The notes under the pieces were generated by a model, which ran no database searches, was not told the origin of the DNA, and saw only the letters and a program-made list of their open reading frames with translations. A stretch of 64,000 nt of DNA from Orbaceae bacterium BiB (GTDB taxonomy: Bacteria; Pseudomonadota; Gammaproteobacteria; Enterobacterales; Orbaceae), in NCBI GenBank assembly GCA_036251205.1, contig CP133958.1:2035210-2099209 (forward strand), in the 5' to 3' direction. The translations under genes were made by a program, and so were the position numbers. Of this stretch, positions 20,211-31,112 are shown in pieces; within the stretch, counting starts at the first letter, position 1, and each line of letters begins with the position of its first letter.

Positions 20211-21399
20211 ATTTTAAGGCATTAATCGCGTTAATTATTGCTTGTACACCAATTTCAACCTTACTGCGTGGACATCCAATATTTAATCGTAGAAAACCGT
20301 TACCTTCATTACCATAGGTAAAACCCGGCATAATTGCGACCTTTTCATGATTTACTAGCTGCTCCTGTAATTTGATATCATCTAACTTAAGCGCGTTTAA
20401 ATCAATCCAAGCTAAGTATGTTGATTCAGGAACAGTATATTGTAGTTCTGGAAATGCACTATTCAACTTTTCGGCAACAAAATTGAGATTACCATACAGA
20501 TAGTTTTTTAAGGCTTTTAGCCAAGGTGCGCCATGTTGGTAAGCGGCGATTGTGGCGACTAACGACAACACTGCCGGAGATGATAACCCATCACAAGCTT
20601 TTATTTGTTGTAAATAATCAGCTCGGGTTTTAGCACATTCAATTAAACCATAAGCACCAGTTAAGGCTGGAATATTAAAGCTTTTTGATGCTGAGGTGAT
20701 TAATGCCCAGTTGCTTTGACCACATTGGCTCCATGGTATATGTTCTCCTTGCCAAACCATATCCATATGAATTTCATCACTAATCACTTTTACATTATAT
20801 TTGGCACAAAGATTAGCCATTGTCATTAACTCTTGTTTTGTCCATACTTTCCCCGTTGGGTTATGAGGACTACAGAGTAAAAGGATTTTAACCTCTCTTT
20901 TGGCTAATATCGTTTCAAGGTCGTTCATATCACAGTGCCAGTTACTACCTTGTTTAGTCAATGGACAACTGACAACGTGCCGTTTATTACCAATAATGGT
21001 TTTATAAAATGCATCATAAGCTGGAGTATGGACGACAATGCTATCATTTTCATCACTCCATAAGTTAATAAGTTTCGCAATCATATAAATGACTGATGGG
21101 CCATAAACTGCCATATTTCGGTCAATAAGGGTGCTAAACTGAGAGGTAAACCAGTGTTCAATCGCACCCAGATATTCATCATTTTGCCAGCGACTATAAC
21201 CTAGCACGCCATGACTCAGACGTTGATGTAAAGCATCTTCAATACAAGGGGCAATTTTGAAATCCATATCAGAAATTGTAAATGGTGTTAAGTTCGCAAC
21301 ACCAAACCGATCTTGTACATAATCCCATTGAGTACACCAAGTGCCTTTACGATCAACTGGGGTAGCAAAATCAAATAAATTAGTATCAGAAATAGCCAT
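20209..21399 (-). CDS. malY: MalY/PatB-family PLP-dependent C-S lyase
   Basis: A 396-residue fold-type I PLP enzyme of the MalY/PatB family (cystathionine beta-lyase activity). Visible are PFTISDMDFKIAPCIEDAL, LLCSPHNPTGKVW, VISDEIHMDMVW and the PLP-lysine segment SASKSFNIPAL. In E. coli MalY also represses the maltose activator MalT. It lies 56 bp after malX, leftward, with malI divergent, exactly the enterobacterial malI-malX-malY locus, so it is most likely controlled by MalI. Confidence 0.94.
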   Translation of the reverse strand: MAISDTNLFDFATPVDRKGTWCTQWDYVQDRFGVANLTPFTISDMDFKIAPCIEDALHQRLSHGVLGYSRWQNDEYLGAIEHWFTSQFSTLIDRNMAVYGPSVIYMIAKLINLWSDENDSIVVHTPAYDAFYKTIIGNKRHVVSCPLTKQGSNWHCDMNDLETILAKREVKILLLCSPHNPTGKVWTKQELMTMANLCAKYNVKVISDEIHMDMVWQGEHIPWSQCGQSNWALITSASKSFNIPALTGAYGLIECAKTRADYLQQIKACDGLSSPAVLSLVATIAAYQHGAPWLKALKNYLYGNLNFVAEKLNSAFPELQYTVPESTYLAWIDLNALKLDDIKLQEQLVNHEKVAIMPGFTYGNEGNGFLRLNIGCPRSKVEIGVQAIINAINALK

Positions 21400-21455
21400 T
21401 TGAGTGAGCCTTTTTACAATATACGGCTAGTTTGACTAGCCGATTGAATGCTTAA

Positions 21456-23042
21456 CTATGATAGATAGTGTTGTAGTTCATCTTTAACTAATTGGACTTG
21501 TGGCCCGATGACAACTTGCAAATTATGTTCATTAAGACGCACAACACCAATAGCTTTGTTAGCTTTTAGTTTACTATCATCAACAAGACTAATATCTTTA
21601 ACAGATAAACGTAGGCGGGTAATGCAGTTGTCTAAAGAGACAATATTATCCGCGCCGCCGAGGGCTTCTAATATAGCAGGTACATTATAGCCAGATTTGC
21701 TCTGTATCATGCTGTTAATTTGTGTATTTGTATCGTCATTTTGAAGCTCAATTTCTCGTCCAGGCGTTTTGATATTGAAGCGTAGAATAAAGAACTTAAA
21801 TACAAAGAAGTAAATGACAAACCAGACAGCAGCAATTACCGGAACCCAATACCATTTAGTCGCGGTGCCATGCAAAATACCGAAGACAACAAAGTCGATA
21901 ATATTGCCATCAGTATTACCAATTGTCACATCAAGTAGAGACATAATCATAAAACCAATACCAGTTAATAAGGCATGGATAACATATAAAATAGGTGAAA
22001 CGAATAAGAATAAAAATTCTAGTGGTTCGGTAATTCCCCCAACTGTACAGGCAACAACACCTGAGATTAATAAACCTTTAATTTTATGTCTATTTTCTGG
22101 TCTTGCACAGACATACATCGCTAATGCTGCACCAGGTAAACCGCCTAAGAATGATGGCATTTTACCTTGTGATAAGAACCGCGTCGCACTTTCAGAAAAT
22201 GCGGTGGTTGTTGGGCATGACAATTGTGCTTGGAAAATTGTTAGTGCACCACTGACGGTTTCGTTACAGACTTCCATCGTACCGCCAGCATCGGTAAAGC
22301 GAATCAATGCAACTAAAATATGATGTAACCCAAATGGTAATAATAGTCGCTCACCAGTACCAAAAATTAATGGACCAAATGCTCCAGTACTATTAACAAT
22401 ATAACCTAATCCACTGATCGCTTTGGCAAAAAATGGCCAAATTAAAGGGATCAATAATCCTACAATACCTAATGTTAATGTTGTAATGATTGGCACAAAG
22501 CGATTACCACCGAAAAAGGCCAAGGCATCGGGTAAGCGGATTGCTCTAAAGCGTTCATGCAGTATATAGACTAAGATACCGACAAAAATAGCACCTAAGA
22601 TACCCGTGTTAATAGATTGAATCCCCAATACTGACTGAATATCATTAGCCCTTAGTATTGCTGAATCTTCGGTTGGTAAGATGCCTGAAATTGTTAAGTA
22701 AAAGTTGATGCTTAAGTTTAAAACAGCATAACCAACAAATCCTGAAAATGCGGCTACGCCTTTATCCTCTCTTGCCAGTCCAAGCGGAATTGCAATCGCG
22801 AACATTGCAGGTAAGAAACTAAATGCAAATGAACCAATTTTACTCATCCAAGTAAAAATAGTGATGCAGAGCCAATTATCTAGAAATGGTAATAATTCGC
22901 GTACATCTTGGCTGGCCAATGAACTACCTATTCCAAGCATAATCCCACAAAATGAGAGTAGTGCAACCGGTAGCATAAACGTCTTACCGAGGCTTTGGAA
23001 AAACTCCCAAAAGGTAACTTTAGTTTTAATTTTATTTGGCAT
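21456..23042 (-). CDS. malX: PTS EIICB component MalX (glucose/maltose type)
   Basis: Inner-membrane PTS permease of 528 residues. The EIIC part (residues ~1-410) has about ten hydrophobic segments and the glucose-family box GTGERLLLPFGLHHILVALI and GGITEPLEFLFLF. The C-terminal EIIB domain (residues ~445-528) carries the phosphocysteine in LDNCITRLRL. No EIIA domain is fused, so EIIA-Glc (crr at 9.4 kb) is the likely donor. It is collinear with E. coli MalX (530 aa). It is first in the malX-malY operon, preceded by a MalI-type operator. The natural substrate is uncertain in E. coli as well. Confidence 0.95.
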   Translation of the reverse strand: MPNKIKTKVTFWEFFQSLGKTFMLPVALLSFCGIMLGIGSSLASQDVRELLPFLDNWLCITIFTWMSKIGSFAFSFLPAMFAIAIPLGLAREDKGVAAFSGFVGYAVLNLSINFYLTISGILPTEDSAILRANDIQSVLGIQSINTGILGAIFVGILVYILHERFRAIRLPDALAFFGGNRFVPIITTLTLGIVGLLIPLIWPFFAKAISGLGYIVNSTGAFGPLIFGTGERLLLPFGLHHILVALIRFTDAGGTMEVCNETVSGALTIFQAQLSCPTTTAFSESATRFLSQGKMPSFLGGLPGAALAMYVCARPENRHKIKGLLISGVVACTVGGITEPLEFLFLFVSPILYVIHALLTGIGFMIMSLLDVTIGNTDGNIIDFVVFGILHGTATKWYWVPVIAAVWFVIYFFVFKFFILRFNIKTPGREIELQNDDTNTQINSMIQSKSGYNVPAILEALGGADNIVSLDNCITRLRLSVKDISLVDDSKLKANKAIGVVRLNEHNLQVVIGPQVQLVKDELQHYLS

Positions 23043-23085
23043 AATGGGACCTAAATGTTGATTAATTAGTATTAATTTACCCTAA

Positions 23086-23101
23086 GGTAAAACGTTTTAC
23101 C
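23086..23101. promoter_or_regulatory. MalI operator
   Basis: GGTAAAACGTTTTACC is a perfect 16-bp palindrome with the central ACGT of LacI/MalI-type operators. It closely resembles the E. coli MalI site (GATAAAACGTTTTATC). It is in the malX-malI divergent intergenic region, 44 bp upstream of malX. Partly overlapping half-sites (TTACC, GTAAA) flank it. Confidence 0.85.
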
Positions 23102-23211
23102 ATAGAGTAAATGTGTCCTTTATCACAAAATTAGAAAATAAATTTAGCTATAGGCAAGTTAACTGAAAATAGCTAATATGATGTATCGACAATGACTAAA
23201 ATAGATTTAAC

Positions 23212-24213
23212 ATGATGCGAAAACCCACAATTAATGATGTTGCTAAACATGCCAATGTTTCCGTAACGACAGTTTCACTTGCTTTAAGTGGAAAGGGGCG
23301 CATATCTGAAATAACAATTAAAAAAATCAATGAAGCAATTCAAGAACTTGGTTATGTTCGTAATAAAAATGCGGCAACGTTACGTAGTGGGCATTCTGCG
23401 GTAATTGGCGTTATTGTTCATGATATTCGCGATCCTTTTTATGCCGGAATTATTACGGGTATTAATGAGGTGCTTGTTGAGCAAGAATATATTATCTTTT
23501 TACTACAATCTGATATGACCTCTGCGGGTTTGTTCAAATGTGTTAATTCACTTATTGAGCAGGATGTGTCGGGTATTATTTTAGGAAGTGGTGGACAGAT
23601 CGCTCATGAAATTAAAACGATTACCGATAAACATAAAATACCACTCATTTTGGTCTCCCAATCCAGTAGCGTCGATAATATATTGCTTGTGCGTTCTGAT
23701 AACCGATTGGGGGCAAAGCTGGCTACAGAATACCTAATTAGTAAAGGACATAGACAGATTGCTTATTTAGGTGGCCGAAGTGATTCATTAACTCGTGCTG
23801 AACGTGTTGCTGGTTTTGCCAATGCATTAACTAAGCATGGTCTTAAATTTAAAACTGAGTGGGTTGTTGCTGATGATTATCCTGAACAATTAGGCAACTT
23901 TGAACAGCTACTTAAACAATATCCCAATATTACCGCCTTTTTATGTCATGACACTTCAACTACATTAGCGCTTATTTTAGGTGCTTCAAAATTGGGACGC
24001 TCTATTGGTAAAGGCGGTAATACGAGTTATTTTGAACAACAAATAGAGATATTCAGTTTTGGCACTCAAAGTGAGATATATTTGGCGAAAAATTTAATCA
24101 GTTATATTGATAACCAACCTATCGAGATTGGTCGGCAAGCGGCTAATAATCTACTTAACAGCGGCTCAACACTCCCAGAAATAGTTATTGAGCCTAGATT
24201 GATTACTGAATAA
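23212..24213 (+). CDS. malI: LacI-family repressor MalI
   Basis: DNA-binding repressor of 333 residues. The N-terminal helix-turn-helix is TINDVAKHANVSVTTVSLAL, with a hinge helix near residue 55 and a periplasmic-binding-like effector domain (LVRSDNRLGAKLATEYL, GGRSDSLTRAERVAGF). It is collinear with E. coli MalI and divergent from malX-malY, the operon it represses. Two adjacent ATG codons (23212, 23215) are possible starts. No strong ribosome binding site precedes either, which suggests low expression. Confidence 0.93.
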   Translation: MMRKPTINDVAKHANVSVTTVSLALSGKGRISEITIKKINEAIQELGYVRNKNAATLRSGHSAVIGVIVHDIRDPFYAGIITGINEVLVEQEYIIFLLQSDMTSAGLFKCVNSLIEQDVSGIILGSGGQIAHEIKTITDKHKIPLILVSQSSSVDNILLVRSDNRLGAKLATEYLISKGHRQIAYLGGRSDSLTRAERVAGFANALTKHGLKFKTEWVVADDYPEQLGNFEQLLKQYPNITAFLCHDTSTTLALILGASKLGRSIGKGGNTSYFEQQIEIFSFGTQSEIYLAKNLISYIDNQPIEIGRQAANNLLNSGSTLPEIVIEPRLITE

Positions 24214-24316
24214 GTGTGGTTTTTCTGTGGATAATATAAAAATAATCTACAACTCATATATAGCATTTATTTTTATGACTAGTTAACTAATTTGATTTCC
24301 TCAAGTGCTAAATAAC

Positions 24317-24349
24317 AATAGGGCCGAATGAATCGACCCTATTTTTTTA
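24317..24349 (+). terminator. Terminator after malI
   Basis: The stem AATAGGG/CCCTATT, with inner pairing of CGA/TCG, is followed by a T-run. It lies about 100 bases after malI and may be shared with convergent ettA. Confidence 0.8.
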
Positions 24350-24397
24350 CACTATAATTAGATATTACAGCAATATTATAACGAGTTATAATTGTAA

Positions 24398-26065
24398 CTA
24401 TTTGATAATACGTTTATATTTAGCTCGTTTAGGTTCTAGCGCTTCTGCACCAAGAGTTCGTTTTTTCCACTCTTCATATTCTGTAAAGTTACCTTCAAAG
24501 AATTCAACATGACCTTCATCTTGATAGTCAAGAATATGGGTTGCAATACGATCCAAGAACCAGCGGTCATGGGAAATCACTAATGCAGAGCCTGGAAATT
24601 CTAAAATCGCATTTTCTAATGCACGTAGTGTCTCAACATCAAGATCATTGGTTGGTTCATCGAGTAACAGAACATTACCACCAATTTGTAGTAATTTAGC
24701 TAAGTGGACTCGTCCGCGTTCACCCCCAGAAAGTTCACCAACACGTTTTTGTTGATCAACACCTTTGAAGTTAAAACGACCAACATAGGCTCGGCTAGGA
24801 ATTTCAAAATTACCGATACGCATAATATCTTGACCATGAGATATTTCATCCCAAACTGTCTTTTTATCATCCATACTGTCACGGAACTGATCGACAGATG
24901 CAAGTTGTACCGTTTCACCTAATGAAATTGTGCCAGAATCAGCTTGTTCTTGTCCTGATAACATTCTAAATAGTGTCGATTTACCAGCACCATTTGGACC
25001 GATAATACCGACTATTGCACCTTTTGGAATACGGAATGAGAGATCATCAATTAAGACGCGGTCACCATAGGATTTGGTTAAGTGCTCAACCTCAATAACT
25101 TTATCACCGAGTCGTTGACCTGTTGGAATAAAGAGTTCATTGGTCTCATTTCGTTTTTGATAGTCACTACTGTTAAGTTCATCAAAACGAGCAAGACGAG
25201 CTTTACTTTTTGCTTGACGACCTTTAGGATTTTGGCGCACCCATTCAAGTTCTTTTTCAATTGACTTACGGCGAGCAGACTCCGTCGAGGCTTCTTGTGC
25301 AAGACGTTGATCTTTCTGTTCAAGCCAAGATGAGTAGTTACCTTCCCAAGGAATACCTTCACCACGGTCAAGTTCTAAAATCCAACCCGCTACATTATCA
25401 AGGAAATAACGGTCATGGGTAACAGCAACGACAGTACCTTCATAATCGTGTAGGAAGCGTTCAAGCCACGCAACAGATTCCGCATCTAAGTGGTTGGTTG
25501 GTTCGTCAAGTAAGAGCATGTCTGGTTTTTCAAGTAATAAACGGCACAGTGCAACACGACGGCGTTCACCCCCTGAAAGAACAGCAATTTTTGCATCCCA
25601 ATCAGGTAGACGCAGTGCATCTGCAGCTCGTTCTAATTGAGTGTTGATGTTATGTGCATCATGAGTTTGAATAATCGCTTCAAGCTCAGCTTGCTCTTTG
25701 GCTAGCTTATCAAAATCAGCATCTGGATCGGCATAGGCGGCATATACAGCATCAAGACGAGCCAATGCATTTTTTGCATCACCTACCGCTTCTTCAACAG
25801 CTTCACGAACAGTTTGTTCTGGATTTAATTTCGGTTCTTGTGGTAGATAACCAATTTTGAGTCCTGCTTGTGGGCGTGCTTCGCCTTCGATTTCAGTATC
25901 AAGACCCGCCATAATTTTTAAAAGTGTTGATTTACCTGAGCCATTTAAGCCTAATACGCCAATTTTTGCGCCATGAAAAAAACTTAAAGAGATATTTTTG
26001 AGGATGTAGCGTTTAGGTGGGACAACTTTACCCACTCTATTCATTGTAAAAACATATTGTGCCAT
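24398..26065 (-). CDS. ettA: Energy-dependent translational throttle protein EttA (ABC-F)
   Basis: Cytosolic ABC-F ATPase that binds the ribosomal E site and gates elongation by ADP/ATP ratio. Two ABC domains carry Walker A GLNGSGKST and GPNGAGKST, signatures LSGGERRRV and LSGGERGRV, and Walker B LLLDEPTNHLD and LLLDEPTNDLD. The linker has RLARFDELNSSDYQKRNETN and the C-terminus LEPKRAKYKRIIK. Starting at MAQYVF gives 555 residues, equal to E. coli EttA; a further in-frame ATG lies 12 bases upstream. It is monocistronic. Confidence 0.96.
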   Translation of the reverse strand: MAQYVFTMNRVGKVVPPKRYILKNISLSFFHGAKIGVLGLNGSGKSTLLKIMAGLDTEIEGEARPQAGLKIGYLPQEPKLNPEQTVREAVEEAVGDAKNALARLDAVYAAYADPDADFDKLAKEQAELEAIIQTHDAHNINTQLERAADALRLPDWDAKIAVLSGGERRRVALCRLLLEKPDMLLLDEPTNHLDAESVAWLERFLHDYEGTVVAVTHDRYFLDNVAGWILELDRGEGIPWEGNYSSWLEQKDQRLAQEASTESARRKSIEKELEWVRQNPKGRQAKSKARLARFDELNSSDYQKRNETNELFIPTGQRLGDKVIEVEHLTKSYGDRVLIDDLSFRIPKGAIVGIIGPNGAGKSTLFRMLSGQEQADSGTISLGETVQLASVDQFRDSMDDKKTVWDEISHGQDIMRIGNFEIPSRAYVGRFNFKGVDQQKRVGELSGGERGRVHLAKLLQIGGNVLLLDEPTNDLDVETLRALENAILEFPGSALVISHDRWFLDRIATHILDYQDEGHVEFFEGNFTEYEEWKKRTLGAEALEPKRAKYKRIIK

Positions 26066-26218
26066 TGCGTTTTCCATTAGTTAACATGACAATTGATGTG
26101 TATATTGTAGCGAATTCAGCACTCGATGCTAGTAATATTTTCTCAAGCAAAATCAAATGATTAATTTATCTATAACCATTTGATTTTATTTTTTCTTTCA
26201 TATTAATTATCATACTTA

Positions 26219-27718
26219 TTATTTAAGTTGATCATCACGATAATAAGATAATTTTCGTTCAATAGTTGTTTCATCTTCACAAATAAGTCTCGTCCAATCA
26301 CCCTGTTCATTAAATTCACTATATTGACATTTCGTTATTATCGTCTTTTTACCTGACTCAGTGAGTGATTCTTTATACGTTACTAATTTATTGTTTTCAT
26401 CTAATATCACTTCTTGTTCTAGATGCAGTTTCTCATTTGTTTCAGGAATAGTCGCATTTTGAACTATTTTTACTAAATAATTATTTGCATAAAAATATTT
26501 TGTTTCAGAATTATCATTATAAAAACGAATTACTCTATCTTCCTCGTCATAAATCACTTGTCCATTTATGTATTCGTTAACGTTCGAGTGAGTTTTAACA
26601 ATCTGACCTCTTGCATTGGTTCTATATTCAATACGATTTGAAGAAGTTGAGAACCTACTATAACTTAATGATCCTTTAGAATACCAACCGATAGGTTCTG
26701 AATCATATCCCCAGTTTCGCGAGATCTCACCATTCGTACTCCATAATCCTGATGGGGGAATATGAATATACTTTGACATCAGTACACCATTACTGAAATA
26801 ATTGAGTGATTCTTCTATCTGGTCAAAAGTATTATTTATTTTCAATTCGATTTCTTTTATAAAGTGAGTAGGTTCAGGAGGCGCTCCTAATATATTAAGA
26901 TCGTTTAATAATAAAACATTATTAGCATAAATTGTTTGGGCAAACTCATGACGGTTTATTAAATGCAAAACTTTATCACCACCACCCCAACCTGGATCAT
27001 AAAGATATTTATATGAGTCAAATTGAACTGGAGTGGATTCATCATAAAATGCATAAATTTTTGTCGCGATATCCGTTTCAAGTATCAGGCTACCATCAAC
27101 TTTTTTAACGAAATTAATTAGCTCAGATAAGGTGGATTGTTCATCAATAATAAAAGCGGGAATTTTATTATCTTTCTGCAAGAAATTCACATTTTTGAAA
27201 TCAGGAATATCGCTGTATTTTTGATAATAATAAAAATACTTAGTAAAAATATCTGATTTAGCCCAATCAGGGATATTTTTGACTTGATAACTGAATTTAC
27301 CTTGTTGCTGAATATTGTCCTGATAATTGAATAATTCTATTTCAATTAGCTCAATTTTGCCAAAACAGAAACTTTGGTCAACATAGTAGGTCTGTCCAAT
27401 TGGTGTTAGATCATAATGTTTTGAACCCATAGAAGTTTCCATGAGAAGCCCCATTTGTACAAATAAATCTAATCGTCTAGCTAATTCATTATTAACCCAG
27501 ATGACAAAGCGATTATTTTGCTTTGATACTGGAATATATTGATAAGGAAATACCACATCTCCAACATAATAACAAATGGCTTGATTACCACTTGGATTGA
27601 GATTATCAATTTGCTGTTGAATGGTTGCTTTAATATTATTTTGGCCATTTGAATTTGAGGCTGCTCCCCAAAATGACTGTAGACAAAATGCAATTAGTAC
27701 TATAACTTTATATTTCAT
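26219..27718 (-). CDS. Exported protein of unknown function, paralogue of the adjacent lipoprotein
   Basis: A 499-residue protein that I do not recognise. A signal peptide (residues 1-20, hydrophobic, ending near WGAAS) suggests export. Residues ~28-165 align with the lipoprotein encoded just upstream: LNPSGNQAICY against MNPEGDRGFCF, then VVFPY, DLTPIGQTYYV, FCFGK, and NIPDWA against NLPDWA. The remaining ~330 residues are specific to this protein and include beta-rich, tyrosine-rich stretches (for example RFYNDNSETKYFYANNYLVK) like repeated strand pairs of cell-surface or toxin-associated proteins. The gap to its neighbour is 12 bp, indicating an operon. Location would be periplasm or surface. 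Confidence 0.6.
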   Translation of the reverse strand: MKYKVIVLIAFCLQSFWGAASNSNGQNNIKATIQQQIDNLNPSGNQAICYYVGDVVFPYQYIPVSKQNNRFVIWVNNELARRLDLFVQMGLLMETSMGSKHYDLTPIGQTYYVDQSFCFGKIELIEIELFNYQDNIQQQGKFSYQVKNIPDWAKSDIFTKYFYYYQKYSDIPDFKNVNFLQKDNKIPAFIIDEQSTLSELINFVKKVDGSLILETDIATKIYAFYDESTPVQFDSYKYLYDPGWGGGDKVLHLINRHEFAQTIYANNVLLLNDLNILGAPPEPTHFIKEIELKINNTFDQIEESLNYFSNGVLMSKYIHIPPSGLWSTNGEISRNWGYDSEPIGWYSKGSLSYSRFSTSSNRIEYRTNARGQIVKTHSNVNEYINGQVIYDEEDRVIRFYNDNSETKYFYANNYLVKIVQNATIPETNEKLHLEQEVILDENNKLVTYKESLTESGKKTIITKCQYSEFNEQGDWTRLICEDETTIERKLSYYRDDQLK

Positions 27719-27730
27719 CTTTTAGCCTCT

Positions 27731-28354
27731 TTATTGGGAATGAATCTCAGGTTTAACGTCCAGTTTCTTGGTGGGATAAATAGTCTTTTCATAAAGACGG
27801 TCAGTTAAAAAACGCATTTTGATATGATAAATTTGGTTATTTAATATACTGTCGCTAGCCCAATCAGGCAGATTTTCAATAGTATAGGTAAAGCGAATCT
27901 TCATTTGGTTTTTACTTATAGACTCTAATAAATTAACTTCATTGAGTACTTGCCGACCAAAACAAAATCCGACTTCAGGAACAAAATAATGTTTACCCTC
28001 ATTGCTTAAATCATATTCGAATTGATACGAGTTATTCTCTATTGCCTTTTTATTTAGTAAACCTAAATCGGCAAAACGATTTAGACTTTTTACTAATATA
28101 ATATTTTTTGTAATTAATTTTTGATATTTATCCCATTCGGTTTCTTGTCCATTATCAAGATAATATTGATTAATATAAGGGAAGTTAACATTTTCTATTG
28201 CAAAACAAAAGCCACGATCACCTTCAGGGTTCATAATATCTAAACTCTCTTGAATATTTACTTGCCATGCTTTACGTTCTTCTTCATTACCGCAGCCGAC
28301 TAAGAGTAACGTTAACATAGTCAATACACCGATTGATGCTATTTGAAATGACAT
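27731..28354 (-). CDS. Putative lipoprotein of unknown function
   Basis: A 207-residue protein with a lipoprotein signal peptide: a hydrophobic stretch ending LLLVGC, with the lipidated cysteine near residue 21. The frame is open further upstream into the MFS gene, but the ATG at 28354 is followed directly by the signal sequence and gives a sensible start. The mature domain holds two conserved cysteines (DRGFCF, VGFCFG) and the phrase NLPDWASDS, all shared with the following gene. The pair arose by tandem duplication and diverged. Function unknown; envelope location inferred from the lipobox. Confidence 0.7.
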   Translation of the reverse strand: MSFQIASIGVLTMLTLLLVGCGNEEERKAWQVNIQESLDIMNPEGDRGFCFAIENVNFPYINQYYLDNGQETEWDKYQKLITKNIILVKSLNRFADLGLLNKKAIENNSYQFEYDLSNEGKHYFVPEVGFCFGRQVLNEVNLLESISKNQMKIRFTYTIENLPDWASDSILNNQIYHIKMRFLTDRLYEKTIYPTKKLDVKPEIHSQ

Positions 28355-28449
28355 AATTGCTTCTACCTTGATTAAATAGTAATTGTTAAAATTTATCAAG
28401 ATAGTAGCAGAATATCCAGATATCACAAGTAGGATATTATGTTGATAAA

Positions 28450-29637
28450 TTAACAATTTTGGTATGCGGATTTTAGGTAATAAAGCCAAATAATGAGTCC
28501 AAATAGTGCAAGGGTTACTCCTGTTATAACTACTGAAATCCAACCGAAATTAGCAAACAAGTAAGTTGAACTAAAAGAGCCGAGCATTCCGCCTGTAAAA
28601 TAACTTAACATATACCCAGCATTCATTCGAGTTCTGGCGTCTGGATTACCTTGATAGATGGCATTCATACACGAAACATGGGTGATTTGTACCGCAAAAT
28701 CGATAAGAATAACACCAATAATTAAGGCGATAATTGATAATTGTGCAAGTGATAGTGGTAGCCAAGAGAGTAGTAATAATATAAGTCCAATAGAGGTAAC
28801 TAAGCGCCCCTTACCTTTATCAGATAAGCGTCCGACAATAGGAGACCCCATGGCGCCTGCCGCTCCTGCTAAACCAAATAGACCGATAATAAAATCGGAA
28901 AAGTGATAGGGTTCACTGCTAAGCAAAAAAGCTAATGGTGTCCAGAGTAGTGAAAATAGCGCAAAAGCAATACCACCAATTAGAGAACGAATTCTTAATA
29001 CCCGCTCATGGCGATACAGTACAAAAATGGAACCAATTAAGCGCCAATAGTTAAGCTGCGCTTGATTAATATAGCGAGGCAGTGAGTAACTTAGTAGCAG
29101 TGTAATTAAACACATCATACCTGCCGCAATCCAATAGACCATTCGCCAATCAACCATTGTTGAGATTGCACCGGCAAATGTTCGCGCTAAAAGAATACCA
29201 AGTAACATACCACTCATTAAAATACCAACAATTTTACCGCGTTGATTAGGAAAGGCTAATGTTGCAGAAAAAGGAATTAAAACTTGCGCTACAGCGGAAA
29301 ATACTCCCGCAATGGCTGTACCGATAATTAACATGGTTGGGTTATAGGCTAGAGCACTAATAATTAACCCTAAAGTTGTTAACAACATTAGGCTAATAAT
29401 TAATGTTTTGCGTTCAATTTTATCGCCTAATGGTGCGATAAACAGCAAACCCAGTGCGTAACTAAATTGTGCTGTGGTGACAATAATGCCTGAGTTCTCC
29501 ATTGATATATGAAGATCTTGTCCGATAGAGTGCAATAACGGTTGGGCGTAATAATTGTTTGCAACTGTAATTCCAACAGCGATTGCCATCAATAGTGTAA
29601 GTGATATCGATAATCCGGATGAGGAGGAGCTATTCAT
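28450..29637 (-). CDS. Major facilitator superfamily transporter
   Basis: A 395-residue inner-membrane transporter with about 12 hydrophobic segments. The loop 2-3 motif of drug:H+ antiporters is seen as FIAPLGDKIERKTLI, with a second-half counterpart GRLSDKGKGRLV. The N-terminal NNYYAQPLL and the overall pattern match YgaY/YnfM-like efflux-type MFS proteins (DHA1). The substrate cannot be inferred. It is transcribed leftward, ends 95 bp before the lipoprotein gene, and is divergent from argD. Confidence 0.85.
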   Translation of the reverse strand: MNSSSSSGLSISLTLLMAIAVGITVANNYYAQPLLHSIGQDLHISMENSGIIVTTAQFSYALGLLFIAPLGDKIERKTLIISLMLLTTLGLIISALAYNPTMLIIGTAIAGVFSAVAQVLIPFSATLAFPNQRGKIVGILMSGMLLGILLARTFAGAISTMVDWRMVYWIAAGMMCLITLLLSYSLPRYINQAQLNYWRLIGSIFVLYRHERVLRIRSLIGGIAFALFSLLWTPLAFLLSSEPYHFSDFIIGLFGLAGAAGAMGSPIVGRLSDKGKGRLVTSIGLILLLLSWLPLSLAQLSIIALIIGVILIDFAVQITHVSCMNAIYQGNPDARTRMNAGYMLSYFTGGMLGSFSSTYLFANFGWISVVITGVTLALFGLIIWLYYLKSAYQNC

Positions 29638-29745
29638 ATTATAAATCTAGTATAAATAATTTGATCGTCGCATTATAATACCTTAATAATTAAGTTCAAT
29701 TAGGTTATTTATTTTTATCGAGTGGTGTTTAACTTATCTTGATTA

Positions 29746-29784
29746 CGTGAATTTATATTCACTTATTTTGAATAAATATTTACA
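29746..29784. promoter_or_regulatory. Tandem ARG boxes upstream of argD
   Basis: Two 18-bp ARG boxes lie at 29746-29763 (core TGAATTTATATTCA, a perfect match to TGAAT-W4-ATTCA) and 29767-29784 (core TGAATAAATATTTA, one mismatch). They are separated by 3 bp, the spacing an ArgR hexamer needs. They sit 62 bp before the argD start. Confidence 0.87.
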
Positions 29785-29803
29785 TAAAGTAAATTTAGGT
29801 TAA

Positions 29804-31072
<1,269 letters not shown>

Positions 31073-31081
31073 TTCCGTTAT

Positions 31082-31112
31082 AGAAAGATTGCTTTGAGCA
31101 ATCTTTCTCTCT
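31082..31112 (+). terminator. Terminator after argD
   Basis: An 11-bp perfect stem, AGAAAGATTGC/GCAATCTTTCT, with a 5-base loop TTTGA. It is followed by a pyrimidine-rich, U-poor tail, so efficiency is uncertain. Confidence 0.7.

Noticed and set aside
24376-24391. TTATAAC-GA-GTTATAA inverted repeat after ettA as a terminator
   Set aside because: All-AT weak stem without a T-run; too weak to list as a terminator.
28355-28543. 63-codon upstream extension of the lipoprotein gene, overlapping the MFS gene
   Set aside because: The extension would bury the lipoprotein signal peptide inside the protein.
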